Shown: positions 34,901 through 45,388 of the stretch, in pieces
Layout of the letters: every line of letters starts with the position of its first letter
Position numbering within the stretch: position 1 is the first letter of the stretch
Origin: Hyphochytrium catenoides
Lineage: Eukaryota; Sar; Hyphochytriomycetes; Hyphochytriales; Hyphochytriaceae
Reading direction: 5' to 3'
Length of the DNA stretch: 53,806 nt
Assembly (NCBI GenBank): GCA_900088475.1
Contig: FLMG01004608.1
Span: 1-53,806 of the forward strand
The notes under the pieces: model-generated
What the model was told of the DNA's origin: nothing
The model's input: only the letters and a program-made list of their open reading frames with translations
Database searches by the model: none
Program-made: the position numbers and the translations under genes

Positions 34901-35083
34901 TGCACAAGGGAAGCGACAAGTCAAGGAAATAAAATCTAGAGGAAACAGCAAGGACTGGCGCTCGCCCAGGCACTCCAACATCACACCACCGACCTGCATT
35001 CGGAGCCAATCAAGCATGTCGGTTTCATCATCCCTTGGAGTATTGAAAAGCGGGCGTGCCCGCGACAATAAAGGGGCCTCCAT
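25991..35083 (-). CDS. IQ-motif and ankyrin-repeat protein, 27 exons
   Basis: About 1073 aa, probably a calmodulin-binding scaffold. Exons in order: 35083-34994, 34787-34606, 34285-34213, 34149-34072, 33832-33710, 33548-33393, 33261-33184, 33011-32955, 32630-32445, 32338-32219, 32074-32004, 31726-31467, 31215-31115, 30783-30694, 30521-30479, 29959-29841, 29379-29283, 29154-29009, 28931-28852, 28679-28547, 28262-28160, 27949-27830, 27504-27349, 27128-26950, 26761-26536, 26313-26273, 26104-25991. N-terminus MEAPLLSRARPLFN, then a coil (WKEKDEFMSKLTQKRQERAK). IQ-type motifs follow: SAIQRVWRG, LKIQCRFRIHLARR, VRIQCQIRRF, ISIQRIARGVAARR, LSFQRVFRGW, and degenerate ISKVIRGFTHRR. Exons 12-27 encode about 14 ankyrin repeats, e.g. 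KGETAVHLAI, GRTALHEAAYNG, GQTALHLAVGHSDVV, GSTPLHEAAAKG, GRSLLHVAALNGQ, LTPLHVAVQSG. Phases close throughout, but the join 27830/27504 is uncertain and an exon may be missing between 29841 and 29379. Head-to-head with the next gene, its partial paralogue. Confidence 0.85.
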
Positions 35084-35785
35084 GGTCGAGGTTAGATACC
35101 CTATCGTCATCTCCAACTGCAGCGCGACATGGTGGCCCACAAGGAAGAACCAGAAACCTTGAAGGACGGAGAGAGTGTCTCTCCGTTTCCTAATTATCCC
35201 CTTTCCCTTCCTACAGCTACTGAACCCTACTTCTCGCCCATTAGAGGCGGCCCCCACTGGCTGATCTCTGATCTCAGTCGACCGTAAGATTAATCTGGAC
35301 CGAACTCTTGCTGAATCGCGGCACAGGCATCCAGACCGTCTGAGAGATTATCCAAGTGCTGTTGCAATTCTGAAGATTATTGCGAATCAGCTCAAACGCC
35401 GCGAATCAGACACAATTTAGCGGACCCTGATACTGAAATAGTGATACAAATTAGCCCTAGAAACTCCGAATTCAGGTATTCTGTTTGAAGAGGCATGGGC
35501 GAAACTTTGAGCGAGAAACGTTGAAGCTTTCAAGGTCTCACTCCTGGAGGACGCTTGAAGGTCCCGTAACGGACTATGTTCCTGCCTTTTGGTTGGAGTT
35601 CTGAAGCTTGATGAAGCATCTGACAGAGATTATCGGCAAGACTAGGAGCCTCAGGCGAATGGTCTATGTCCATTAGAGGCAGAGGTCAGTGGAGGCAATG
35701 GCTCCAGGCTGAGCTGACTGTAGATGAAGCTCCATGGAGGTAGCTCATCTAAGGCGTGAGGAAGGCTGAGGAAGCTGTAGGGAGG
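35084..35785. other. Divergent promoter region of the paralogous IQ genes
   Basis: 700 bp between the two head-to-head starts (35083 minus, 35786 plus). No convincing exon. Probably a shared bidirectional promoter; if the two genes arose by inverted duplication, the symmetry point lies here. I see no obvious remaining DNA-level palindrome. Confidence 0.45.
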
Positions 35786-38700
35786 ATGGAGACCGAGGTT
35801 GACGGTCCTACCGACCTGAAGGTAGATTGGCTGGGAGACTATTGTCATAGATATCGCCATCTTGGGCAAGACCTCAAGTTTCTGCATTTATTTCGCTTAC
35901 TCCCTCTCAGGCCTGTTTGGGTCTCCTACATCTCTCTCCGTCTCGTCCTCTGGGAGATTGCTCTGACTTTCCATTTGTCCCCCACGCGCCTGCCACCGTC
36001 TTCTGACAGGATGATTGGCTCTCTCCCCCAACCTTTACTGATGCCCGAATCCATCCAGTCACTTTCCTTTTCTCCACAAAACTGACATATAGTCCTGTCA
36101 CGAGTACTGTCGTCACGACCAAGGTGCACTCAGATGAGAGCAAGTTAAGGTAATAAGCTCCGAGGCCTTCGTAGTCTGGCTACCACCTTGGGCCGTGCTT
36201 CACCCTTCGCCTCTCTGAGGATACTTCCTCTTTCTCACCCCTCAGTCCTTCTCAGTGCTTGTGACCTCAGTTGTGAGCTTGTCTGGTAGAGAACTCTAGT
36301 TTTTCGTCCCGCTACCGGATCCTGGCCCTTCTAACGACTAGTTTTGCTGTGTCTGGCAAAATGCAGGGGTAGACTTAGTCAGTTCCGCCGAGTCAGTCTG
36401 CCCAGCTCCACCGCGGCCCCCGTGTTACCGAAGAACGCAAAGGAGAAGAGCAAGGAACTCATCGCGGAGAGAGATGACTTCCTCCGCCAACTAGAGGAGG
36501 AGAAACAAGATAAGCAGAGAAGAAAAGTGGAAGCCGCCACTAGAATCCAGGCAGTTTTCAGGTTAATAGTCCCATATCTCCCTTTGTCCCGCAGTTTCTG
36601 CTCTCGCTCGTGTTTCTCTGCCTTTCCATTGAAGGTCTACACAGCTCTGCTACCATCTTGAACTTTCCTGCCTTCTCTCGTTTCATTTCACCTGTAGAGC
36701 ATTCGTCTCTTCGTGTCAGTCTCTCCATTCTCAAGCTTTCCATCTTTCTGATGTCATCTGTCGCCTTCCCATGTAGAGGATACAGGGTTAGACCCAAGAG
36801 ACATCGGAAGAAGAAAGAAAAAGACTATAGAGACTTTGATCACTATCTTCGCCTAGAGGTAGGATGGAGAGTAGCTCACACTCAGAGGCTGCATCCGAGT
36901 TTGAGCCTTAGAGCACGGCAGTATTCAATTGCAGAAGTCGCCTCTTTCTGACAACTGCAAGTACCCTCAGCAGTTCTCTCGACGACGCTAACAGGGCGCC
37001 GCTAGTTGCTAAGCGCAATGTGCCTGACTTTTGACACGCTGTGTCGCCACTTCGTTCCCTTCGACAGGATTTAGTCTAGCTGACGAATGACTCCTTTCGT
37101 TCTTTCTTCTCCTCTGGAAGCTCCTTTGATTGAATATCGCATATCTAAAATATACCACGTCCCAACAGCTGAAGCAGCTCCTGAAGGAGACAACAGAGAG
37201 TTGTGGCCTCCCTCCCTGCAATCTCAAGGCTTTGGATTCGTGGCTGGAGGATGCATACACAAAAGCACCAGGGACTCCTTCTCCTGCTCTTGTCAAGCCG
37301 TACGCCCCGCGGCCTCCTCGTTCTCCCCCCTCTCTTTCTCATCCTGCGCTCAGTCTTCCTTTAGAGGAGCTTCCGCAGCCTATAACAGACTGGGACGGAG
37401 GACAGCTTGATAGTAAGAAGAAGAAGAAGGAGATAGAAAGTGGTAAGCGTCTTAGTACCTGATCTTGACCACCTCTTACTTCTCTCCACCCCTATACCGT
37501 CGTGGCGATATCTCTTGGATTCGTTTCCCCTTGAGGACGGCCTTCACTTCCCCTCCCTCGTTAAGGAGCCCTCCCCTTTCTATTTTGGTCCTAAACCACT
37601 CTCTCTCTCTCTTCTCACCAGTCTTCATGTCTTCTAACTACGAGATACCTCTTACCGCCTCTAGGCGCTAGAAAGGGCCATAGGCAGGCTTCCCGTTCGC
37701 ACCACCGGGCGGCGATAACAATTCAGGCATTTGCCCGAGGCTTTTTGGCTCGCTTAGCTGTAAAGAGAATTGTGCGAAGATATGAAGAAGAGCAGTATAA
37801 TGAAGCTGCCAGAAGACTCCAGGTGGGAAGACATCAGATGGGTAGTGGGACAGAGAAACCAAGGCTAATAGAAGCTAAGAAGAGATAAAAAGGATGAAAG
37901 CACGAGAGTGGACATCGTGCAGACACCACGGGAGAAAGGCAACGTTTCTGTTGGCATTCTTTACCTGCTTGCTTCTTGCTACTATTTGTTCTTACTGACC
38001 AAAGCTCTGTTGGCTCTACCTTTGACTGAGAACTATTTCCCTCCGCCTCACTCTATGTAATCTTGCTGTCCACCGCCTTGCTCTTGTGGTGTCAGGCATG
38101 GCTTCGGGCTCGCTCCCAGCGTGCTAAGTATATGTTTGGAAGAGCGATGAGACATCATCATGCCGCCACTGTCATTCAGGCCCGAATACGGTAGAGAGAT
38201 TTCCCTAGCATGTCTAATCTGTTTTTGTCTATGGCTCTAGCTGTGCCTTTCGATGATCAGTTCGTACTATTGCTCTATCAAAACGCTTCTTGCCCTCTTG
38301 CCTTCCGCTATCATCTACTAGTCTAGACAGCATTAGTCTGGGCAGCCAAATAGGGGTAGCCAATGTGGCTTGGCGTGGATGTTCCACGTCCCACTTTCTA
38401 CTCTCCTGACCCACTGGTGCGTTCGTTGCTCGCATTTCTCACTTTTGTAGGTCGATGTATGCGAGAGAGATAGCTCTGAGACTGAAGCAGCAAAGAATGA
38501 GGCTGCAGATGGACGAGAACGCGGCTACTAGGATAGAGGTGCCAACTCCAAGTTTCCCTCTCTCAACTTTCCCTCTCATTAGCGTTTGTACATAAAGCAT
38601 CCATTTGCTCTTCAGTTTGCTTCTACTCTCTCTGCCGTCTAATGGCTCTTTTAGGTCTTGAATCTATCGCTGCTTCTGGGATTGGACAGCCAAACAGTCT

Positions 38701-40419
38701 TGCCTTCTCCTCCACGGTAGTCTTCACTTTGGCTTTTCTGAGTAGAAACCTCACTATGATGTGTTAGAAAAAGCATCGAGATGCATCCAATAGTCGCTCT
38801 CCTGGAAAGGAGAATAGTCTGCAGTCGAAATTACAGGTGCGTTGGCTGTAGGTGTTTGAAAAACGTGGACAGGCAAACCTGCAGAGCCAAACCTAGTGAC
38901 TGAGGAAGAGAACGAGGGCAAGGAGAGGGAGCCAGCTGAGATGAGTGTAAATATTCGCGAACGAAAGGTGCAAAAGCAAGAGAGACAGGAGTCACGCTCT
39001 AACGGTCCTTCTCCGCACAGAAAGTCATGAAGGCAAAGAAGTTCCGGGTGGAGCAGAGTAACCAGGTATGTGAACATAATTAGCATAACCTCTTGTTAGC
39101 CTCTCTCTTTCTGTGGCATAACCACACAAGCCAGCCATACATTTCTCATCCGCTATGTTTCTCGCGCGCGCTGCCTCTATGTAGCCCTCCATCCTCAGCC
39201 CAAGAGTGGTGGAGAGCAAGCCGAGGACCATCAACCGGCAAGAGTTGAAGCCGCTGGCTCCAAGGAGATCAGTGGCAGAAGTGGAAGAGCTGGAGAATTT
39301 AGCGATCATTTACCTCAAAAAGAAGGTAAGAGGACGGTGGGACTGGACAGGACAGGCCGAGGGGTGCAGCTCTTGAAAGTGCCAAGGGGCCCGACATCCC
39401 GGTGGAGCATTAAGAAGGAACCATTATGCAGGCAGATGTGACAATCCATAGTAATTAGCAGCGTCCGCATCAGTGACCCGCATGCTTCTGTCCCTGTGGA
39501 TTTACTGACATTTTATCTTCATCATGGGTTCTCTGACTCTCAGGAGGAGCAGCTGGAGGTTACACGAGACTTGCAGGCAAAGGTGAGCGGTTCTCTCTTA
39601 GGGTTTCTCCTGCTTCCGTCAGCCGGTTCAGCCTTGATTTTGTCTCTTGTTAGCTGACCAGTTCTTTCTTGTTTGAATAGATTGAGTTTGACAGAATGCA
39701 AAGCAAGCTTGCCAGCGATACGAACGGAGGAATCATGCCAAAGAAAGTGCAGGTGAGGCCTTATGCATAAAAGACAAAGACGGTCATATCTCTCTTTTTC
39801 CACGTGAACAAGCCATCCTCTTGTTGCGGTTCGCGTAAAGTTAGGATAGCCCTACGCCTCGCCGATGCGCCTTATTATCCCTTGCGCTTCCCTTGGTCGA
39901 GTAGATCTTTCTATTATAACACTAGCTCATCACGTGCGTATCAACACAGCGCCTCTCCTTTGCTAACACTCTGTATCCAGCTTAATGCTTACGTAGACGC
40001 GTCGACATATGCAAAGCTCGTTCAAGAGACAGAGATGGAAGTTAACGGTGCAGCTACTACAATCCAAAAGTATCAAAGAGGAAATGCAGCGCGCAAGCAG
40101 TACCGGAAGCACCAAGAAGCGAAGAAGCATGAGAGGGAGAGAGCCGCGCTTCTCATACAGAGGACACATAAAAAAGCGAAGAGAAGGAAAGCACCTCAGG
40201 CAGATGGGCAAACTAAGAGCAACAAGGGAAAAGAAGAGACAATAAAAACGCAGATGGTAAGGGTAACCAGTATAAGGGTGAAGCAGCGCTAGCGCTACTT
40301 TACAACCTTCCAGCAATGAGCTTACACCTGTCCTACTCTTTGTACAGGCCAAGTTGGCAAGTAAGGCCACTGCGCCGTCAGGGAGGATGCATGAAGAGAC
40401 ATCCATTAACCATCCTTAG
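35786..40419 (+). CDS. IQ-motif protein, 14 exons, paralogue of the adjacent IQ-ankyrin gene
   Basis: Exons: 35786-35821, 36010-36149, 36367-36561, 36777-36858, 37169-37442, 37665-37822, 38096-38190, 38451-38538, 39021-39065, 39185-39325, 39544-39582, 39681-39752, 39981-40256, 40348-40419; about 570 aa, phases close. IQ-type calmodulin-binding motifs: ATRIQAVFRGYRVRPKR, ITIQAFARGFLARLAVKR, TVIQARIRSMYAR, degenerate ATRIEKVMKAKKFR, TTIQKYQRGNAARKQYRK and LLIQRTHKKAKRR. Acidic/basic coiled-coil stretches precede them (ELIAERDDFLRQLEEEKQ). Between motifs 1 and 2 is a Pro-rich linker (KPYAPRPPRSPP). No catalytic domain is visible, so it is likely a scaffold or cytoskeletal/ciliary adaptor binding calmodulin or centrin; this role is inferred from IQ content. 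The first exon (METEVDGPTDLK) is short and the least certain. The start region matches the adjacent gene: LTYSPVTSTVVTTK here versus VTFSDVISIVTTTK there. Confidence 0.82.
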
Positions 40420-40808
40420 GCTAAAGACTCTTTTACAAGTGCCTCCATACTAGGTTCTATCCAACCTCAATGGCCGTTGACGAATATGCCTCTCGCAGCC
40501 TCTTATTTACGTCCTTCTAACACGATGACTTTTGTCTCTCTTTGGTCGTCACGGGTCGGCTATAAGGACCTGCCTAGTCCTTACAAAGGCAAGGGAAAAC
40601 GACTGCAAAGACTTCCGGGAGAAGTTGACCCAATAAATATTATTGACACAATGAAATAAGAACAGTTCCCTAGGGTGCTTCCAGCTAGACTTATATTCTA
40701 GCTCCAATCCCTGGTTAGCTCTACTCGAGCCAGCAGTTCAGAATTCTTCACATGGTGTCGGTGAACACGTAAGAGAAAGAGAGACAGAGAGGGAACTGGG
40801 GTCAGCCA
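40420..40808. other. Convergent intergenic region
   Basis: 3' region between the IQ protein gene (+) and the bZIP gene (-). A short plus-strand frame (40477-40659) has no support. Confidence 0.45.
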
Positions 40809-43800
40809 TCAGACAAAAGCAGGGATGAGGAGATCACATAAGACGTAAGGAAGCTTGTGCGTCGCAGTAGGAACGAAGGCCCGAACTGGTGAGCGAGCAA
40901 GCTCATCTCTGTGGTCAGGGATGGTAGAGGAAGGAGTCACAGAGCAACCATCTCGTGCAACAAATAGTAGTAAGGGAAAACTCTCAAAGCGCGTCCTCAC
41001 CTTCTCTGACCACAAGATTGTTTTATCAAGCTCTGGACCAGGGAGGACCCTAGCCATGTGGCGATGCAGCTCTTCTGATACACCTGACGCCTCCAGGGCT
41101 TGGGTTCTGACTACTGAATATACTTTGGAGAGAATCGCCTTCAAGAAAAGGAAGAGAGGAAAAAAGTAAGGATCAAGCTTCACTCCCCCCCGCAAGAGAC
41201 GAGGATAAGTGGGAAAAGAGGAGAAGGGCCGAAAGCAATTTTGTACCAGTTTCTTCATTTCCTGCATAACGCGGGGGCTTAACTCTTCCAGTCGCCGCCG
41301 CTGTGTATTAGAGAGACGAAGCACGTTGGATATCTCCACCGCAACGGCACTTCCAGTGCTTGACCTGCCGGCAAGTAGCAGTTCAACGACAAGATTAAGG
41401 AGGGACATCGTAGGGGGATGAGAAGACTCGATAGCTTAATGGAGAGCGCCAATCGTCCACTGGCCACATAGCAAAGTCTTTGAGCGGCCCAAGAGAATCA
41501 AGATAAAAGCACTCTGTATGGAACGCACATTAGAAGAGTGCTGAAAAAGAAATAGTCCCTACCTGGCTGCTTGGACGAGTCCCGCAGCCTGCAGTACCGA
41601 AGAACGGCACTCTTGGACTGTATCGGTGATCTTATGGAACTGATAGCTCTAGAGATAACGAGCCCAAGAGTCGTGTGAAAGGCTGTTAGTGCCTCTCTTG
41701 CTTCAAGGGACACGTAGAGAAGAAGATTTCGAAAGGAGCGTCTGGTAGAGAGACAGACGAGAGAAGAACAAAAGACAGGACGGAGTCACGGGAATGGTAG
41801 GTCTACTTACGATATCCTGAGCTCTTAGCCGAGGCTCGAGAAGTATTCTTCTTCTCATATTACTGGCCTGAGACATCGCATCCATGAGAGAAGTAGAATT
41901 AGGCTCAATCGTCAACTCGTCAATTTCCGATTGAGGTCATCGGTCGCTTCTGATAACGTAACAATAACCAACTTACAGCTGCGAACAATGATGCATCATT
42001 GTGGTCGTCCGCCTTCATCTATCAATTGGTTAACGAGGCACACACACGAGGAGAGGAGAGGAAGTGGAGGTCAGTGGTCAAAAAGAAAATGATGTATAGA
42101 AGAAACCAGGAACGGCAGCGATGCGCGATAGTAAATGGGAGGAGGATAAGCATGTGCGCAGCTTGAAGACTGCTGACAGTGAGGATAGAAGACTGTGACG
42201 AGCAGCTTAAGAGATGACACAAGCAGAAGCAGCAGATCTATGTTATCTCATGACTTTCCTACCGTGTCTAGTATCACATCCTCTGCAGCTTTAACGTCTG
42301 TCTGCCCCCACCTTAAGTAACGAAGAAGAGTAAGTTAGGTGCCGAATGATATATGTGCCTCCATGTGCACTGGTGGTCTCAACCCGATACCTCGTCCTAT
42401 CTCTACTGTACGATTGTGGAGATGCATACTTACCGGTGCTCTATAAGCGCAGTCTTATCGAGGTGAAGATGCTTGATTTCCTACACCAAGTGGAAGAGCA
42501 GAAGAAGGGACATTTAATATAAGTGGAGGGCAGACATAAGACATATTGTTTGAAAGTGGCTGGCTGCTAACAACATGGGAGAAGGAAGCTAAAGAGGGGG
42601 AGGTGGCACTGAAGGAAGTAATGGGGTGGCCAAGGACGAATCGGCAGTTAAAGAACATTGATGGCAGGAGGTAGTGGAAGCTGGGTCAATGTCGGTACCA
42701 TTTCTAGGTTTTGGACGTAGTTCTGTTTCCTCCTTCGGCTCTGCCTGGCACTGTCTCTATTTCTCTCAAGCCGCTTGTTCCTTTTCTGCTCTTCCTCGGC
42801 CAGAAGCATTTTCAAAGCTTCACTTGGCTCCTACGAAGAGGAATAGCGTCTATTACCTACACATATCGCCCTCTTCTAGCCGCCACGTTCAGCGTCATGA
42901 CACTCATTCTCTAGGCTCCGTCAGGTTCTCCCAACGGTCACCTACAGCTAGAGCTCCGCGCCTTGCTAATTTCCAGCACTCACCTCGGGCTCCGCTTTTC
43001 GCGCTATATTAACAAAGGTAGGAGCCGGTTGCAGGCCTTTGGTGGCAGGCTGTAAGGGAACGGCGAAGGGGACGATTGGGGGTTGTCCCATCGAAAGTGG
43101 GACCCCCATGCCTACCGGAGGCATCATGAATGGCGGGTACATCATCATAGGAGCAGGAGCAGGATTAGAAGTACTGGGAGTTGACCCAGGGTTGCCAGGG
43201 GGAACAACAGGAGGGGAGAAGAAGGCCATCGGTTGAGCAGAAGGCGCAGGGGCAGTGCCGCTGTTCTCTGTCTTTGTAACTACGGTTCCTCCAGTGGAGA
43301 CATTTCCATCAGAGTTTGTAGGAGGTGAGCTGCTGACTGGAGTATCGCTGTTGGTGGGTGAGGCAGAAGGGAGAGGAAAAGGGGAAGCCATAGGCATGAA
43401 ACCTGGAAAAGGCATCATTCCCATGGCCTGCATTTGCATCTGCATTTGCATTTGTTGCATTGTTAACTGTTGCCACTGGTGTTGCATTTGCTGCCATTGT
43501 TGCTGCAGTTGCTGAGGGTTGACGGGAGGAGGTGGAGACGCAGATGACCCATTTGTCTCTTTTTCTCTTCCTGCATCAGTCGAGTTCGGTGATGAAAGCG
43601 CTGCGATGTCATTCGAGGACGGAGAAGAGGAAGGAGACATGTTTTTCTGTCCTGTATGGCTCTGTGGCGGGCCCGAGCCCGACGAAAGGACATTTTGCGC
43701 CGGGTTATTGAAGAGACGAGGAGATGGACCCGAGGACGATGTGGCGGTTTCCTTGGGTATAGGACGGCTGTAGCCTATTCTGTGAGCCTAAAGAATAGGA

Positions 43801-45388
43801 TAGTTTGTCTCAGACGCAACCACATGGAGTGTAGCGAGAATGAGTGGCACGAGAGACACACGGACCCAGAAAGACAGAGAGAAGCGATAGCAAGTAGGTC
43901 AATTAATGAAGAGAGAGCAATACTATATTACATCGACAAGCAGCGAGACTACCCTTACCCCTTTAGCTCCTCCTCCTTCTGCGCCTAAAGGAGCGTCGAG
44001 GGAGAATGGACTCGTCAAGGGGTGCTGCCTCATCCTCTCGCTCGCCAGTCCTTCACGGTCACTTAATGGAGCTGAAGACGTGCCTAGAGGCTGCAGATAG
44101 CGTTGATAAGAAGGACAAGGTAGAACTGTTAGCTGATCTTCAAAAAGGGGTGATCACAACTAAGGGCATTGTGCCTGGGAAGGACCAAGACGGATCTCTA
44201 GCTGCGTAAGAGCACTACACCTCTGCTTGTTCAGCCCTCTTCCTCTTTCTTTCCTCTCTTGGCCATAATAATAAACATCTGCCCTGTCAGTCTCTTACCG
44301 GTAGCGGAGGCCAACCCAGAGCTGCTTCCGTAGCCAGAAGAGAAGGAGAATTTGGCAGGGAGTTACTCTCCTCCATCTTGTCAGGAATCACCACATCATC
44401 CACTAGGATCATTCCTCTCTCTCCCTCAGACAAATGTTGAGCAAGATTATCATCAACGACTCTATCAGCTTGTGTCCAGTCCTCCCACTCGTTCCGGACG
44501 GGCTGAGCAGGGTGCCATGTCCACTCTGGAAAGTCATCACTAGAAGCATAAGAAGAGACGTCGCGGAAAATGGTTAAGGGCTATAGAGAAAGGCTCATCA
44601 AGCAGCGGCACAAGGGTTGGCTGAGGAACTTAAAAGCTGCAAGTGACATATATATATGTATATATATTGGCACTGGAAACGGGAGATCCCAAGCAGCAAC
44701 TAGTCACAATCAATTCAGTCCCAGTAATGAGCAGACAAGAAGTGCAACAAATAGGTTACAGTTTTGAGATAGCCAAAGACGCAGCAGCTATGACGTGAGA
44801 CGATCGAGCGTCTGCTAGAAGGGAGATCTAGCGGAACAGCAATAGAGCGAGCGAGAAAAGACAATGTGAGACGGAGGGAATGCGAAGAAAGAGGGCAATA
44901 GATGCCACAATCCACTGAGAAAGAAAATCGGCTTACACTATAGCTTCATCCTGCAGCAAACCCAGTTCATCGAGAAGCCCCAAATCAGGGTTCTGGCGAT
45001 AGGAGAGAATTCTTCAGTTTAGAAGTAAAAAAGCCAAGACAGACTAGAGCTCTGACGGCAGGCAGAAGAAGACAGAAGAGAACGGGAAGCTGGAAGTGCT
45101 ATAGTGAGGGCAATGAGTCGAAGAATTAGACATCTCACGCTCGAGGGATTTAGATGAGAAGCGAGGTAAACAGCGTAATCGTGATAAAGAGAGAGATGAT
45201 GGCATGAAGTCTGCGTTGACGACAGGCAGACATAGGGGATGTGCAAATAGTGATTGATAGAATGTGTGAGAGCAAAGAGAGAAAAATAGCTAGAGCAGAC
45301 TGCGATAAACAGCAAAGGAGGCCAACCCTCTTACCGCATTATAAGGCGTGAAGAGGTTTGTCCTTTTTGGCGTTCTCTTCCGCGACAT
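40809..45388 (-). CDS. bZIP transcription factor, 14 exons
   Basis: Nuclear sequence-specific DNA-binding regulator. Exons in order: 45388-45335, 44992-44937, 44539-44299, 43787-42984, 42830-42699, 42480-42434, 42311-42263, 42018-41977, 41915-41811, 41692-41563, 41513-41461, 41426-41247, 41138-41001, 40901-40809; about 707 aa, phases close. The basic region KRLERNRDSARQSRRRKQ has the invariant N-x7-R spacing and continues into a zipper (YVQNLEMEIKHLHLDKTAL). N-terminal to it is a ~270-residue Ser/Pro/Gln/Met-rich region encoded by the 804-nt exon (QQLQQQWQQMQHQW, MQMQMQMQAMGMMPFPGF), a likely activation domain. C-terminal to the zipper is a ~280-residue segment including LDSLGPLKDFAMWP, NLVVELLLAG and LSNTQRRRLEELSPRV, resembling the helical C-terminal regions of some stramenopile/plant bZIPs. 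The intron 41427-41460 would be only 34 nt, so that junction is doubtful. The start may lie further upstream: MSDAFGLDD at 45734. Confidence 0.8.
44006..44209 (+). CDS. Small antisense ORF nested in a bZIP intron
   Basis: 67 codons from an ATG (agggagaATGG) to TAA, lying wholly in the bZIP intron 43788-44298 on the other strand. The composition looks like real protein: Ser/Arg-rich start, then LMELKTCLEAADSVDKKDKV, ELLADLQKGVITTKGI and a charged end. The ELLADLQKGVITTKG portion faintly recalls the SHOCT-type short helical motif (L-x-L-x-x-G-x-I-T), but I would not assign it. A GTAAGA donor overlaps the stop codon, so it could instead be an exon of something larger, though nothing downstream continues it. 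An AT-rich aataataaaca about 60 nt downstream could serve for polyadenylation. Confidence 0.35.
   Translation: MDSSRGAASSSRSPVLHGHLMELKTCLEAADSVDKKDKVELLADLQKGVITTKGIVPGKDQDGSLAA
44648..44668. repeat. Short AT dinucleotide run
   Basis: catatatatatgtatatata in the bZIP intron between exons 2 and 3 (44540-44936). Confidence 0.7.

Noticed and set aside
34594-34905. Alternative minus-strand frame over IQ-ankyrin exon 2
   Set aside because: The overlapping frame (VTFKRGMVLSQPIYFDSKRV) matches the paralogue and closes phase on both sides; this one does not.
42674-43773. Plus-strand ORFs opposite the Q/M-rich bZIP exon
   Set aside because: Gly/Cys/Ile-rich mirror of the repetitive Gln/Met/Pro codons; the minus frame is continuous with the bZIP.
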